Shown in pieces: positions 18,707-26,012 of a stretch of 64,000 nt of DNA. The DNA comes from Pullulanibacillus pueri. Its GTDB lineage: Bacteria > Bacillota > Bacilli > Bacillales > Sporolactobacillaceae. The stretch spans positions 1-64,000 of the forward strand of contig NZ_BMFV01000008.1 of the NCBI RefSeq assembly GCF_014639255.1, written 5' to 3'. The notes below the pieces were generated by a model, which was not told where the DNA came from, made no database searches, and saw only the letters and a program-made list of their open reading frames with translations. Made by a program: the position numbers and the translations under genes. Numbering within the stretch: the first letter of the stretch is position 1; every line of letters begins with the position of its first letter.

Positions 18707-18709
18707 CAA
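18681..18709 (-). promoter_or_regulatory. Sigma-A promoter of the GH125-importer operon
   Basis: Minus-strand -35 TTGACA (18704-18709), 17-base spacer, -10 TAGTAT (18681-18686). The perfect cre site follows about 11 bases after the -10, and the GH125 ATG about 90 bases after it. Confidence 0.65.
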
Positions 18710-18792
18710 CATAATTTTCTTAAAACATTTTATATTATGATATATTTTTCGTAGGGATATCGGATATATAAATGAAACTCTGCCTTCCCAAT

Positions 18793-18826
18793 AAAAAAAA
18801 CTGACTTGTGATTATCACAAGTCAGT
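18793..18826 (-). terminator. Terminator of the GntR-LacI regulator gene
   Basis: A perfect 12-bp stem (ACTGACTTGTGA / TCACAAGTCAGT) with a 3-base loop, followed on the minus strand by a run of eight U. It starts 17 bases after the regulator's stop codon. Confidence 0.9.
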
Positions 18827-18843
18827 CGTTTAGTCTCAATCGG

Positions 18844-19986
18844 TTATGTTGAAGGACCTTCAATTAAATGTGCGTCTAAGAAAAACTTATTTTTAGACAG
18901 CTTTTCTTTTTTTATTAATTTAAGGAGTACCGATTTTGCCGTTCGTCCCATGTCAACTTGAGGTTGCTGTATATAAGTAAATTTGAGGTTATGAACATGA
19001 TCTCTAGGATGATCAAAACATATAATCGCAATATCTTCAGGGATTCTTAAGCCAAGAGCTTTTATAGCGCTTTCAGCTTCGAGTGCAATATTATATTCAA
19101 TTGCCAATAAAGCGGTCATCTGTGGGTTCTTCATTATTTTCCGTTTAATCTTTTGAATGTCATTCTTGATATTCTCTTCTGAGAACTGGTCCGGTAGTGT
19201 GCTGATAATATCATTCATCCAGAGTTTTTTATCAATAGCAATCCCTTTCTCGGCATGAGCTTGCACAAACCCCTCAATCCTTTCCTCTACCGTCGTGGAA
19301 TCAAGTGGTGGAGGGGAAAGAAGTCCAATATTTTTATGGCCTTTCTTAAACAAATATTCTACGGCCTCTCGGGCAGCAACAACATTATTGGATGCGACAG
19401 AGTAAGTCGCAATGCCTTTCAAACGCCGATCAACAAGCACAAACGGAAATTGTTCAACCGCCAATTTTAAAATAGCCGGACTAAAATTTTCTGCTCGCGA
19501 AGGAACTATGATTAACCCTTGGACACCTGTTTTAATCAGTTGTTGAATGGCTATTTCTTCGTTCTCTGGATGCCCGTGGGTGCGATGTAAAAGCAGAAAA
19601 GTGTTATCATCAGAAGCTTCTTCAACCCCTGTCAACACATCTAATCCAAAGCTGGAATCAAAATCAGTAATGATCATGCCTATAAGAATGTTCTCTTCTT
19701 TTTTCTTCACCATGGGCTCCTGTGCATCATCTTCTTCATGGACTGGGGGTGTTTTTTGTAGATCTTGTCGACTAACAAAGGAGCCTCTTCCTGGTTTTCT
19801 AATAATGAACTCGTCCCGAGCTAGCATTTCGAGCGCCCGTTTCGTCGTAATACGACTCACACCAAAAAGCTCCGCCAATTCCTTCTCAGAAGGTATACGG
19901 TCGCCAATTTTGTAACGGTTGTTCATGATCTCTTCTTTTAATGATTGATAAATCTTCTCATATAATGGAGTAGCCGTACGAATCAC
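18844..19986 (-). CDS. GntR-LacI hybrid transcriptional regulator (AraR architecture)
   Basis: A 380-residue regulator with an N-terminal GntR winged helix (RIPSEKELAELFGVSRITTKRALEML, split here as RIPSEKELAELFGVSR plus ITTKRALEML; then GRGSFVSR) and a LacI/periplasmic-binding-like sensor domain (LIGMIITDFDSSFGLDVL, TSVASNNV-like VASNNVVAAR, IICFDHPRD). This is the AraR arrangement. It sits at the head of the mannan island and is likely its sugar-responsive repressor. I chose the GTG at 19984-19986, which has GGGG upstream and gives the usual family length; the open frame to 20076 starts with an unsupported GTG. Its own promoter carries a palindrome. Confidence 0.88.
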   Translation of the reverse strand: MIRTATPLYEKIYQSLKEEIMNNRYKIGDRIPSEKELAELFGVSRITTKRALEMLARDEFIIRKPGRGSFVSRQDLQKTPPVHEEDDAQEPMVKKKEENILIGMIITDFDSSFGLDVLTGVEEASDDNTFLLLHRTHGHPENEEIAIQQLIKTGVQGLIIVPSRAENFSPAILKLAVEQFPFVLVDRRLKGIATYSVASNNVVAAREAVEYLFKKGHKNIGLLSPPPLDSTTVEERIEGFVQAHAEKGIAIDKKLWMNDIISTLPDQFSEENIKNDIQKIKRKIMKNPQMTALLAIEYNIALEAESAIKALGLRIPEDIAIICFDHPRDHVHNLKFTYIQQPQVDMGRTAKSVLLKLIKKEKLSKNKFFLDAHLIEGPST

Positions 19987-20027
19987 CTCATGTATTCCCC
20001 TATTATGTCCCTCTGTATTTATATACC

Positions 20028-20056
20028 ATTCTAAATGATATATCATTTGATGTAAA
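20028..20056 (-). promoter_or_regulatory. Promoter of the regulator gene with embedded palindromic operator
   Basis: Minus-strand -35 TTTACA (20051-20056), 17-base spacer, -10 TAGAAT (20028-20033). The spacer is almost wholly the perfect 16-base palindrome AAATGATATATCATTT (20033-20048), a position expected for an autorepression operator. Confidence 0.65.
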
Positions 20057-20117
20057 CTTAAAGTTCTGTTTTCCACAAGAAATTGGGGTTTAAAGGCTTA
20101 CATGAAGCACCAACCTC

Positions 20118-20657
20118 TTAAACAATTTTTGTTTTAAAAATCTGTTCCATTTGTGTCAAGAAAAGCTCATGATGATCGGTAAATGTTGCAGTTCCTTTTT
20201 TATGGGCAACGGTTTTAAAACCTCTCGCGTAAGCGCCGTAGGCAGTCAAAAAATCACATATATCCGTACAAACACCGGTCAAATGCACCTCGTCTACGCC
20301 TTCTGCTTTTAAACGTGATTCAAGATCTGTATTAAAAAACGCATCGTATTCTGGCTTAGGAAGGAAAGTCACCCGCTGATGATTCTTATTTTTGCGATAC
20401 CATTCTCCAAGATCACCATAAATCTCTTGTCCCCAGGTGCCTTTAATATTATGGGGTGGCCATAATTCAAAATGGCGATCATTTTCTTCATGCGCATCCA
20501 TACAAAAGATGACGAGATCTCCCTGTTCTAAAAAACTATCCGCTGTTTCAATAATATAAGGAACAATATCCCTAGCCACCTTTCCTGCTGTTAAACGCCC
20601 ATTTTCAGCAACAAAATCATTACTCATGTCAATGATTAACAAAGCTTTCCTAGACAC
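20118..20657 (-). CDS. Isochorismatase-family cysteine hydrolase
   Basis: A 179-residue hydrolase of the nicotinamidase/isochorismatase superfamily. The catalytic triad is visible: Asp10 in LLIIDMSNDF, a lysine in FLPKPEYDAF near residue 101, and the nucleophile in TGVCTDICDFLTA. A histidine/aspartate pair in CMDAHEENDRHFELWPPH resembles the nicotinamidase metal site. Start is GTG with GGAG upstream. Nicotinamide is a plausible substrate but other amides are possible. It is divergent from yqkF and upstream of the mannan regulator. Confidence 0.82.
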   Translation of the reverse strand: MSRKALLIIDMSNDFVAENGRLTAGKVARDIVPYIIETADSFLEQGDLVIFCMDAHEENDRHFELWPPHNIKGTWGQEIYGDLGEWYRKNKNHQRVTFLPKPEYDAFFNTDLESRLKAEGVDEVHLTGVCTDICDFLTAYGAYARGFKTVAHKKGTATFTDHHELFLTQMEQIFKTKIV

Positions 20658-20730
20658 CCGATCATCTCCATTTCTCGCTTTTTATCCACTATACAATCTG
20701 TAGTTACAACTCACAAGACAAATAGATTAT

Positions 20731-20760
20731 TTGAAGCTACCCTGCCATCCCTTATATAAT
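20731..20760 (+). promoter_or_regulatory. Sigma-A promoter of yqkF
   Basis: TTGAAG (20731-20736), an 18-base spacer and a perfect TATAAT (20755-20760), 30 bases before the ATG. Confidence 0.65.
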
Positions 20761-20790
20761 AGATACATCAATCTTAATGGAGTGAAGTGT

Positions 20791-21705
20791 ATGAAATTCA
20801 ATAAGCTTGGCAGCTCAGATTTAACCGTAAGCGAAATCGGCTTAGGGACCATGTCCCTTCCAGCCAATGATACTGAAGCAATTCATATGATCCAAAAAGC
20901 GATCGATGATGGGATGAACTTTCTCGATACAGCCGATCTCTATGAACAAGGAAGGATCGAATCACTCTTAGGTCAAGCAGTGAAAGGCCGCCGTGATGAT
21001 GTCATTATTGCAACAAAAGGCGGTAACCATTGGGAAGCGGGTAAACAAGGCTGGTATTGGGATCCTTCAAAAAAATACATAAAAAACGCCTTAAAGGCCA
21101 GCTTAAAACGATTGAATCTTGACTACGTGGATCTCTATCAATTACACGGAGGGACCATTGAGGATCCGATAGATGAAACTATCGAAGCGTTTGAGGAACT
21201 TAAGCAAGAAGGTCTCATTCGCTGGTATGGCATCAGCTCAATCCGTCACAATGTCATCCGTGAGTATGTCAAGCGCTCCTCGATTGTCAGCGTTATGATG
21301 CAATATAGTATTTTAGATCGCCGCCCTGAGGAAGAAATGCTTGATTTTCTCGCTGAGAAAAATGTGAGTGTTATCGCTCGCGGTCCTGTAGCTAAAGGTC
21401 TTTTATCTGATAAAGGGATAAGCAAAATCTCTGAAAAAGGGTATCTTGACTATACTGAAAAGGCATTGAAACATCTCATTAAAGAGCTCAAAGAAAATAC
21501 GAATCGTACACGCAAACTTTCGCATACAGCGATTCGCTATGTTTTAAACCACCCAGCCGTCGCTACCGCTATTCCCGGTGCGAGTAGAATGGAGCAATTG
21601 GAAGATAATCTCCAAGCAACAAGTGCTCCCCCATTGTCAGAAACAGAACTAAAAACCATCCGCTCCTTATCAAAAGCCAATAAATATACTGATCACAGGG
21701 AGTGA
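20791..21705 (+). CDS. yqkF: Aldo/keto reductase, YqkF-like
   Basis: A 304-residue NADPH-dependent aldo/keto reductase. The (beta/alpha)8 family residues are visible: GLGTMSLP, the catalytic Asp/Tyr region NFLDTADLYEQGR, Lys in IATKGGN, His in YVDLYQLHG, and the C-terminal cofactor motif AIPGASRMEQLEDN. The ATG has GGAGTGA upstream, and length matches B. subtilis YqkF; an earlier in-frame ATG at 20731 lies inside the promoter. The physiological substrate is unknown. yqkF belongs to the conserved yqk neighbourhood from which the mannan island separates nudF. Confidence 0.88.
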   Translation: MKFNKLGSSDLTVSEIGLGTMSLPANDTEAIHMIQKAIDDGMNFLDTADLYEQGRIESLLGQAVKGRRDDVIIATKGGNHWEAGKQGWYWDPSKKYIKNALKASLKRLNLDYVDLYQLHGGTIEDPIDETIEAFEELKQEGLIRWYGISSIRHNVIREYVKRSSIVSVMMQYSILDRRPEEEMLDFLAEKNVSVIARGPVAKGLLSDKGISKISEKGYLDYTEKALKHLIKELKENTNRTRKLSHTAIRYVLNHPAVATAIPGASRMEQLEDNLQATSAPPLSETELKTIRSLSKANKYTDHRE

Positions 21706-21734
21706 AAATAGGATAGCTAAAAGCAACCGAGCAT

Positions 21735-21759
21735 GGGCTGCCATATGCAGCCCTTATTT
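21735..21759 (+). terminator. Terminator of yqkF
   Basis: GGGCTGC and GCAGCCC form a 7-bp GC-rich stem around CATAT and are followed by TTATTT, 30 bases past the yqkF stop. Confidence 0.75.
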
Positions 21760-21800
21760 AAAGAACTCTTGAAAGTATAAAGCTCTGGACATCAAGACGT

Positions 21801-21910
21801 TGTGGATTTCCGCTTCAAAGCGCTCGCTTTCCTCATGCCCACTGGTCTAAGGAAAGCTACTAGCAGAATTAGCCTCGCAGAAAAATCGTGTTTATACGAT
21901 TTTTGACGTG
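21801..21910. repeat. Degenerate intergenic repeat, copy A
   Basis: The core GTGGATTTCCGCTTC...CTCGCTTTCCTCATGCCC is shared with copies near 25.65, 47.7, 49.8 and 49.95 kb. A 9-bp hairpin (AAAAATCGT / ACGATTTTT, 21881-21904) followed by GAC recurs in shortened form near 50.06 kb. The rest of the gap 21706-22138 contains no gene I can support. Confidence 0.6.
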
Positions 21911-22138
21911 GGTGGGGTCGGTGTTCAACGCACAATTGGTTGCCTCGACTAAACTAGACTTCTTCTGGAACAGCCCACATCCGAAGATCCATTTTGGCAC
22001 ACAAATAGTCCGTACCAAAATTAATTGCGGCCATGAAGGCCGATCGGCTAAAACCATCACATCCGTGTGATAACACCAAAACTAGTACATCAACACCCCA
22101 ATAAGCACTTCTGGTGAGTAGTCGAGTTTTTCATACAG

Positions 22139-22519
22139 TCACTTAAATTCATGTCCACACGCTTGCAAGGTGTTAATTGCTTTTTCTAGCTGTTCACTTT
22201 TTAATAGTAAGTAGTCTGTATTGTATGTAGAAACTGCAAAAATTCCCACATTAGCGTCAGCAAGAGGATTAGCCAGTGACGCTAAAATGCCGGTTAAAGA
22301 AAAATCCAAAGGTCCTTCTACTTTTAAAGCGCTCCAGCCTTTTTCAACGTCTCCATCAAGATCTTTTGGGACGATTTTTTCAAAGCAAACAATTGAAAGT
22401 TCCTCATCTGTGTAAGTGACGGAAATAAACTGCCTATCCTTAAATATCCATGAAGGAGGATTGAGCTTAGGGCTTAATTTAATTACAGCAAGGTCCTCAG
22501 GTAATACCGTTAATTTCAT
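22139..22519 (-). CDS. ACT domain-containing protein
   Basis: A 126-residue protein of two ACT-like ligand-binding modules. The second, about residues 65-126 (EGPLDFSLTGILASLANPLADANVGIF, here abbreviated to its GILASLANPL and VGIFAVSTY parts), is the typical beta-alpha-beta-beta fold segment that binds amino acids. There is no catalytic domain, so it is probably an amino-acid sensor or accessory protein of unknown partner. AAGGGATG precedes the ATG. It lies downstream of aroA on the same strand after 84 bases and a hairpin; a link to aromatic amino-acid metabolism is only a guess. Confidence 0.75.
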   Translation of the reverse strand: MKLTVLPEDLAVIKLSPKLNPPSWIFKDRQFISVTYTDEELSIVCFEKIVPKDLDGDVEKGWSALKVEGPLDFSLTGILASLANPLADANVGIFAVSTYNTDYLLLKSEQLEKAINTLQACGHEFK

Positions 22520-22566
22520 TCAATCATCCCTTTTTTATCATTGTTAGGCGTCCAAGAAGTATGGAT

Positions 22567-22593
22567 ACCCCCTCTTTTTTATTCAGAGGGGGT
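22567..22593 (-). terminator. Hairpin between aroA and the ACT-domain gene
   Basis: ACCCCCTC / GAGGGGGT form a perfect 8-bp stem over an 11-base A/T loop, just after the aroA stop. There is no clear U-run after it on the minus strand, so it may be an attenuator or RNA 3'-end stabiliser. Confidence 0.45.
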
Positions 22594-22603
22594 CATTGAT
22601 GTT

Positions 22604-23953
22604 CTATTTATAAGTAATATTCAATCCTATGTCTTCTAATCTTTCATAAAAATCTGGGAAAGTTTTTGACACGCAGCCCGGATCTTTTACTGAGATATCC
22701 TCGACAATGGCACCCAAAATAGAGAAGGCCATTGCCACCCGGTGATCATCATAAGAATCAAGCAAAGTTCCAACAGGCTTGCCAGGATAGATCTTCAAAC
22801 CATCCTTATATTCTTCAACTTTAATTTGTAGACGGGTTAGTATTTCCACCGCTGCCTGTATGCGATCCGATTCATGATGGCGAATGTGTTCAACCTCACG
22901 AATGGTAATGGGTCCATCAGCAAAAGGCGCGATGGCAGCGAGAGTCAACGCTTGATCAGACATCGGTCTCATGCTAAATGTTTGATTACCCTTTAAAGTT
23001 TCCGGACCGGTCACTTGGACATAATCTTCTCCGATCTCCACTGCGCAGCCCATTTCCTTTAAAACATCCACAAATCGAATATCCGGTTGATTGGAAGATT
23101 CGTAGCTGATATTATTCACTCGAATCGTACTTTTTGTAAGCGCAGCTAATGCAAAAAAGTAGCAAGCACCTGAGGCATCAGGCTCCATGATGACCTGCGA
23201 CCCTTTATAATGCTTAGGTGCAATCTCAAACTTTGAAAGATTCTCGTTATACGTGATGTCAACACCAAAGCTCTTCATAAGATGCGTCGTAATGAGAACA
23301 TAGGATTCTTGAACAATCGGTTCGGTAATATTCACAGTGACTGGCTGCTCCGCGTAAGGGCTCGCCATTAACAGCCCGCTAATAAATTGGCTGGACGTGT
23401 TTCCGGATATATCCACAGAACCTCCTGTTAATCCCTTTCCATCAATATTAAGAGGGTAAAAGCCTTCTTTTTCCCCATAAGTGATCGATGCCCCCAAATG
23501 TTTCAAAGCATCAACAAGCGGTTTAATCGGCCGTTCTGACATCCGTTTGCTGGCATTAATGGTCCAGGCTTCATTGGTCTTTGGGGCTGTTACAAGACCC
23601 GGTAAAAAACGGGCAACAGTCCCACCAGCGCCAATATAGAGTGGTTCATCACTTGGCTGCCATTTTCCACTTACGCCTTTTATGTAAGCCGTATCTCCAT
23701 CTACAGTGATCTTAGCACCTAATTTTTTTAAAGCCTCAATGCACCAATACGAATCGTCACTTCTTAATATCCCCTTTACTGTTGATTCACCATCTGCAAC
23801 AGCCGCAAGAATTAGCGCTCTATTCGTTAGGCTTTTACTGCCCGGTAAATTAATTTCCTTTTTTAGTTCTTCACTCTTATTCACACTGACTTGGTGAACA
23901 TTCTGTAAGGCCGCCCATGGCGATCTTGCTTCCAAATCTGGGGCTTGAGTCAA
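22604..23953 (-). CDS. aroA: 3-phosphoshikimate 1-carboxyvinyltransferase (EPSP synthase), divergent type
   Basis: EPSP synthase joins shikimate-3-phosphate and PEP in the shikimate pathway. The 449-residue protein keeps the family core: LPGSKSLTNRALILAA, RMSERPIKPLVDAL, GNTSSQFISGLL, MRPMSDQALTLAAIAPFA, IRHHESDRI and DDHRVAMAFSILG. In place of the common GNAGTA glycine loop it has YIGAGGTVARFLPGL, and it has EPDASGACYFFALAAL where classical enzymes have GDISSAAF. These are features I associate with the actinobacterial-like group rather than the Bacillus aro-operon enzyme. Start is TTG with GAGGAGG upstream. It stands alone, outside an aro operon. Confidence 0.88.
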   Translation of the reverse strand: MTQAPDLEARSPWAALQNVHQVSVNKSEELKKEINLPGSKSLTNRALILAAVADGESTVKGILRSDDSYWCIEALKKLGAKITVDGDTAYIKGVSGKWQPSDEPLYIGAGGTVARFLPGLVTAPKTNEAWTINASKRMSERPIKPLVDALKHLGASITYGEKEGFYPLNIDGKGLTGGSVDISGNTSSQFISGLLMASPYAEQPVTVNITEPIVQESYVLITTHLMKSFGVDITYNENLSKFEIAPKHYKGSQVIMEPDASGACYFFALAALTKSTIRVNNISYESSNQPDIRFVDVLKEMGCAVEIGEDYVQVTGPETLKGNQTFSMRPMSDQALTLAAIAPFADGPITIREVEHIRHHESDRIQAAVEILTRLQIKVEEYKDGLKIYPGKPVGTLLDSYDDHRVAMAFSILGAIVEDISVKDPGCVSKTFPDFYERLEDIGLNITYK

Positions 23954-24068
23954 TGAAACTCCTCCTCTATTTACTTTATCTTTGTTTATTAACTATCATA
24001 CTACAAAAACGACTCATTTGAATTCGTAGTACGCCTATTTTTTCAGAGTTTATTATTTCAACTTCCGC

Positions 24069-24203
24069 TCATAAACATGAAAAAGAATCAGTATGAGGGT
24101 TCCATTCAACGTATTGCCAGTCTCTTGGCAATTTCCATTGAAGGTCATTTTCCTTACCTATGACTCTATTTTTACCCATTGCAGCGATTAAAGACACTCT
24201 CAC
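24069..24203 (-). pseudogene. Truncated dihydrofolate reductase (N-terminal remnant)
   Basis: A 44-codon frame starts at GTG (24201-24203) with GGAGGTG upstream. Its first about 30 residues are unmistakably a DHFR N-terminus: VSLIAAMGKNRVIGKENDLQ followed by WKLPRDWQY. It then drifts (VEWNPHTDSF) and ends at TGA, against about 160 residues for a working enzyme. No further DHFR sequence is evident before the dnaN paralogue stop... that gene lies downstream at 24241 in the opposite sense of reading order, so the fragment is upstream-truncated by deletion. I treat it as a pseudogene whose expression signals survive. Confidence 0.8.
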
Positions 24204-24240
24204 TAATAACACCTCCATGATAAAATCTGTCTTCCTTTCT

Positions 24241-25365
24241 TTATGATCTCACTGGAGAAATGAGTTGCTTGTGGGCTGGATTATCTACGGGCTCAATGAG
24301 CACAGGACTCATTGAACCACCGAAGCTTACCTTTACTGCTTTCTCTTCGATCACTTTTAAAGCCTCTTTCACATAGGCTCCATCCAATGAGATGCAAAGA
24401 CTACGCTCACCGATCATCTGGTCTATGTCCTGAACCTCTTCTATCGTTCCTATCTCTGAAGAATGAGAAGAAATAAGGAGCTGCGAATCCTCTATTATTT
24501 CTAAGTTCACATTATGATTTTTCCACTCGCTGGCAAATAATGTCGCTCTATCAATCCCTTTTAATAGGTTTTCTGTATTCAGGATGAGAACCGTTTTAAA
24601 TTCTCTTAAGAGTAAACTAGAAACATTGGGATAAGTACCTTCCAGAAGTCGCGAATACACCGAAAGCCCCTTCGCCTGAAAAACGATAGTATGGTCAGTC
24701 AAGCCTATCAAGATCTCATCCACTTCGTCATGCATTAATTTATGGACTTCCAATAGACTTGCACTTGGAATGGTAAAGGAGCCCTTTATTTCTGAAGGAA
24801 TTGTAAGTGTCCTTAATGACAGTCGATGGGAATTAGTCGCCACACAGGTCAAGGTATTGTCTTGAAACGAAAAATTAACACCAGTAAGAATGGGATTTGA
24901 CTCACGTTTGGAAGCCGCGAAAACAGTTTGTTTGATCAGCGTACTCAAATCACGACTTTTTATATGTATGATTTTTTTATGCTCAATTTCGGGAAGATTA
25001 GGATATTCTTCAACATTTAATACGTTGAGAGCGGTCTTTATCGTGTCAGATTGAAGGGTCACACGATGAGCGTCTGATTTTAAATGAACCTCACCAGGCA
25101 ACTTTTTCACAAGGTCACTCAAATATTTTGCAGGTAATACGAGACTCCCTGGTTCCATTACCTTCAAAACCTCTTGTCCGCCAACCATTAAAGGAATCAT
25201 GCTTTCAATGGCTATATTCGTATTACTGCCAATTAGGGTTAGGCGATCTTTCTCAGCTATAATTTTAACACCCAAAAGGATGGGTAAGATCGCCTTTGAT
25301 GCTACCGCCTGACTGACCTCATAAATGGCTTGATTCAAACATTGATTATTGATAATAAATTCCAT
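24241..25365 (-). CDS. dnaN: DNA polymerase III beta subunit (sliding clamp) paralogue
   Basis: A 374-residue sliding-clamp protein, full length for the family. It has the three-domain pattern: MEFIINNQCLNQAIYEVSQA at the N-terminus, NVEEYPNLPE closing domain I, ASKRESNPILTGVNF and ATNSHRLSLR in domain II, and a C-terminus (PVLIEPVDNPAHKQLISPVRS, shown only in part: HKQLISPVRS) matching the QLILPVRTY end of clamps. AAGGGTG precedes the ATG at 25365; the frame to 25530 runs through a leader hairpin. It is not in a dnaA-dnaN-recF context, so it is probably a second clamp, as some Bacillus carry. Confidence 0.85.
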   Translation of the reverse strand: MEFIINNQCLNQAIYEVSQAVASKAILPILLGVKIIAEKDRLTLIGSNTNIAIESMIPLMVGGQEVLKVMEPGSLVLPAKYLSDLVKKLPGEVHLKSDAHRVTLQSDTIKTALNVLNVEEYPNLPEIEHKKIIHIKSRDLSTLIKQTVFAASKRESNPILTGVNFSFQDNTLTCVATNSHRLSLRTLTIPSEIKGSFTIPSASLLEVHKLMHDEVDEILIGLTDHTIVFQAKGLSVYSRLLEGTYPNVSSLLLREFKTVLILNTENLLKGIDRATLFASEWKNHNVNLEIIEDSQLLISSHSSEIGTIEEVQDIDQMIGERSLCISLDGAYVKEALKVIEEKAVKVSFGGSMSPVLIEPVDNPAHKQLISPVRS

Positions 25366-25470
25366 AGTTAGCACCCTTTTCAATCTTAATTCTGTACGCC
25401 CATTAATCAAACGCCTTATAAGAATATACATTCGACAATATCTGCGATAATCCCTGCTTATATTATTATT

Positions 25471-25541
25471 TTTAAAAACAAAAAGCCAGGAAGCCAAGCA
25501 ACTTGAGCGTGCTTCTCTTCCTGTTATCATTAGGCTTTTTT
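25471..25541 (-). terminator. Bulged terminator-like hairpin in the leader of the dnaN paralogue
   Basis: Nested stems AAAAAGCC/GGCTTTTT, AGGAAG/CTTCCT and AAGCA/TGCTT enclose a 9-base loop, with a 10-base one-sided bulge between the outer and inner stems. On the minus strand it ends in UUUUUGUUUUU. It lies 105-175 bases before the dnaN start, so it could be an attenuator, or simply the terminator of an upstream transcript. Confidence 0.55.
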
Positions 25542-25653
25542 AAGAATTGAGTTCTTTTCCTAAATCATGAATTTTAGGAGTTGAAGTGAATTGCGGCGTA
25601 ACTATAAAGCTAAGAGCTCATAAGTGATTATTGCTTTACTGCTGGATTAAGGT

Positions 25654-25938
25654 GTGGATTTCCGCTCCAGGCTGCTCGCTTTCCACGGGCACGGCCTCAG
25701 CTAACTTGGGATTGAATATTTGTTTCCCAAATATTTATCATTAAAAGTCCCCTGTTCCTGCGTCTACGAGTATTGCTTCGAAGTCAGCTTTCTCGGAACA
25801 ACTCGACGTTTATTCGAGAAGTAACGCTGGGTGCTGTTCCAGTAGGACTCTAGTTCGGCATCCGTGAGTCAGCGGCGCTGAGGAACACACAATGTTTAAG
25901 TGTTCCGAACCTCGCGCCTTACGCTCCAATTCACTTGA
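25654..25938. repeat. Degenerate intergenic repeat, copy B
   Basis: Begins GTGGATTTCCGCTCC...CTCGCTTTCCACGGGCAC and ends near ACGCTCCAATTCAC, so its termini are roughly inverted. Inside, TTGGGATTGAATATTTGTTTCCCAA-like sequence forms a hairpin that recurs at 50.0 kb as CTCGGGATTGAAATATG...CCCGAG. No coding sequence is seen in 25366-26012. Confidence 0.6.
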
Positions 25939-26012
25939 TTGCTGCGATGCTTTTTGTTAGAAGCAGCTGTCAGCACCTTTTTATGTGCGCGCAACACCTG
26001 ATGGGAACGGAG

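Noticed and set aside
21881..21904. AAAAATCGT/ACGATTTTT hairpin as a terminator or small RNA end
   Set aside because: A related hairpin occurs at the same position in another repeat copy, so it is better seen as part of the repeat.
25420..25450. GAATGTATATTC upstream of the dnaN paralogue as a LexA box
   Set aside because: Palindromic but differs from GAAC-N4-GTTC at both key positions; not enough to claim SOS control.
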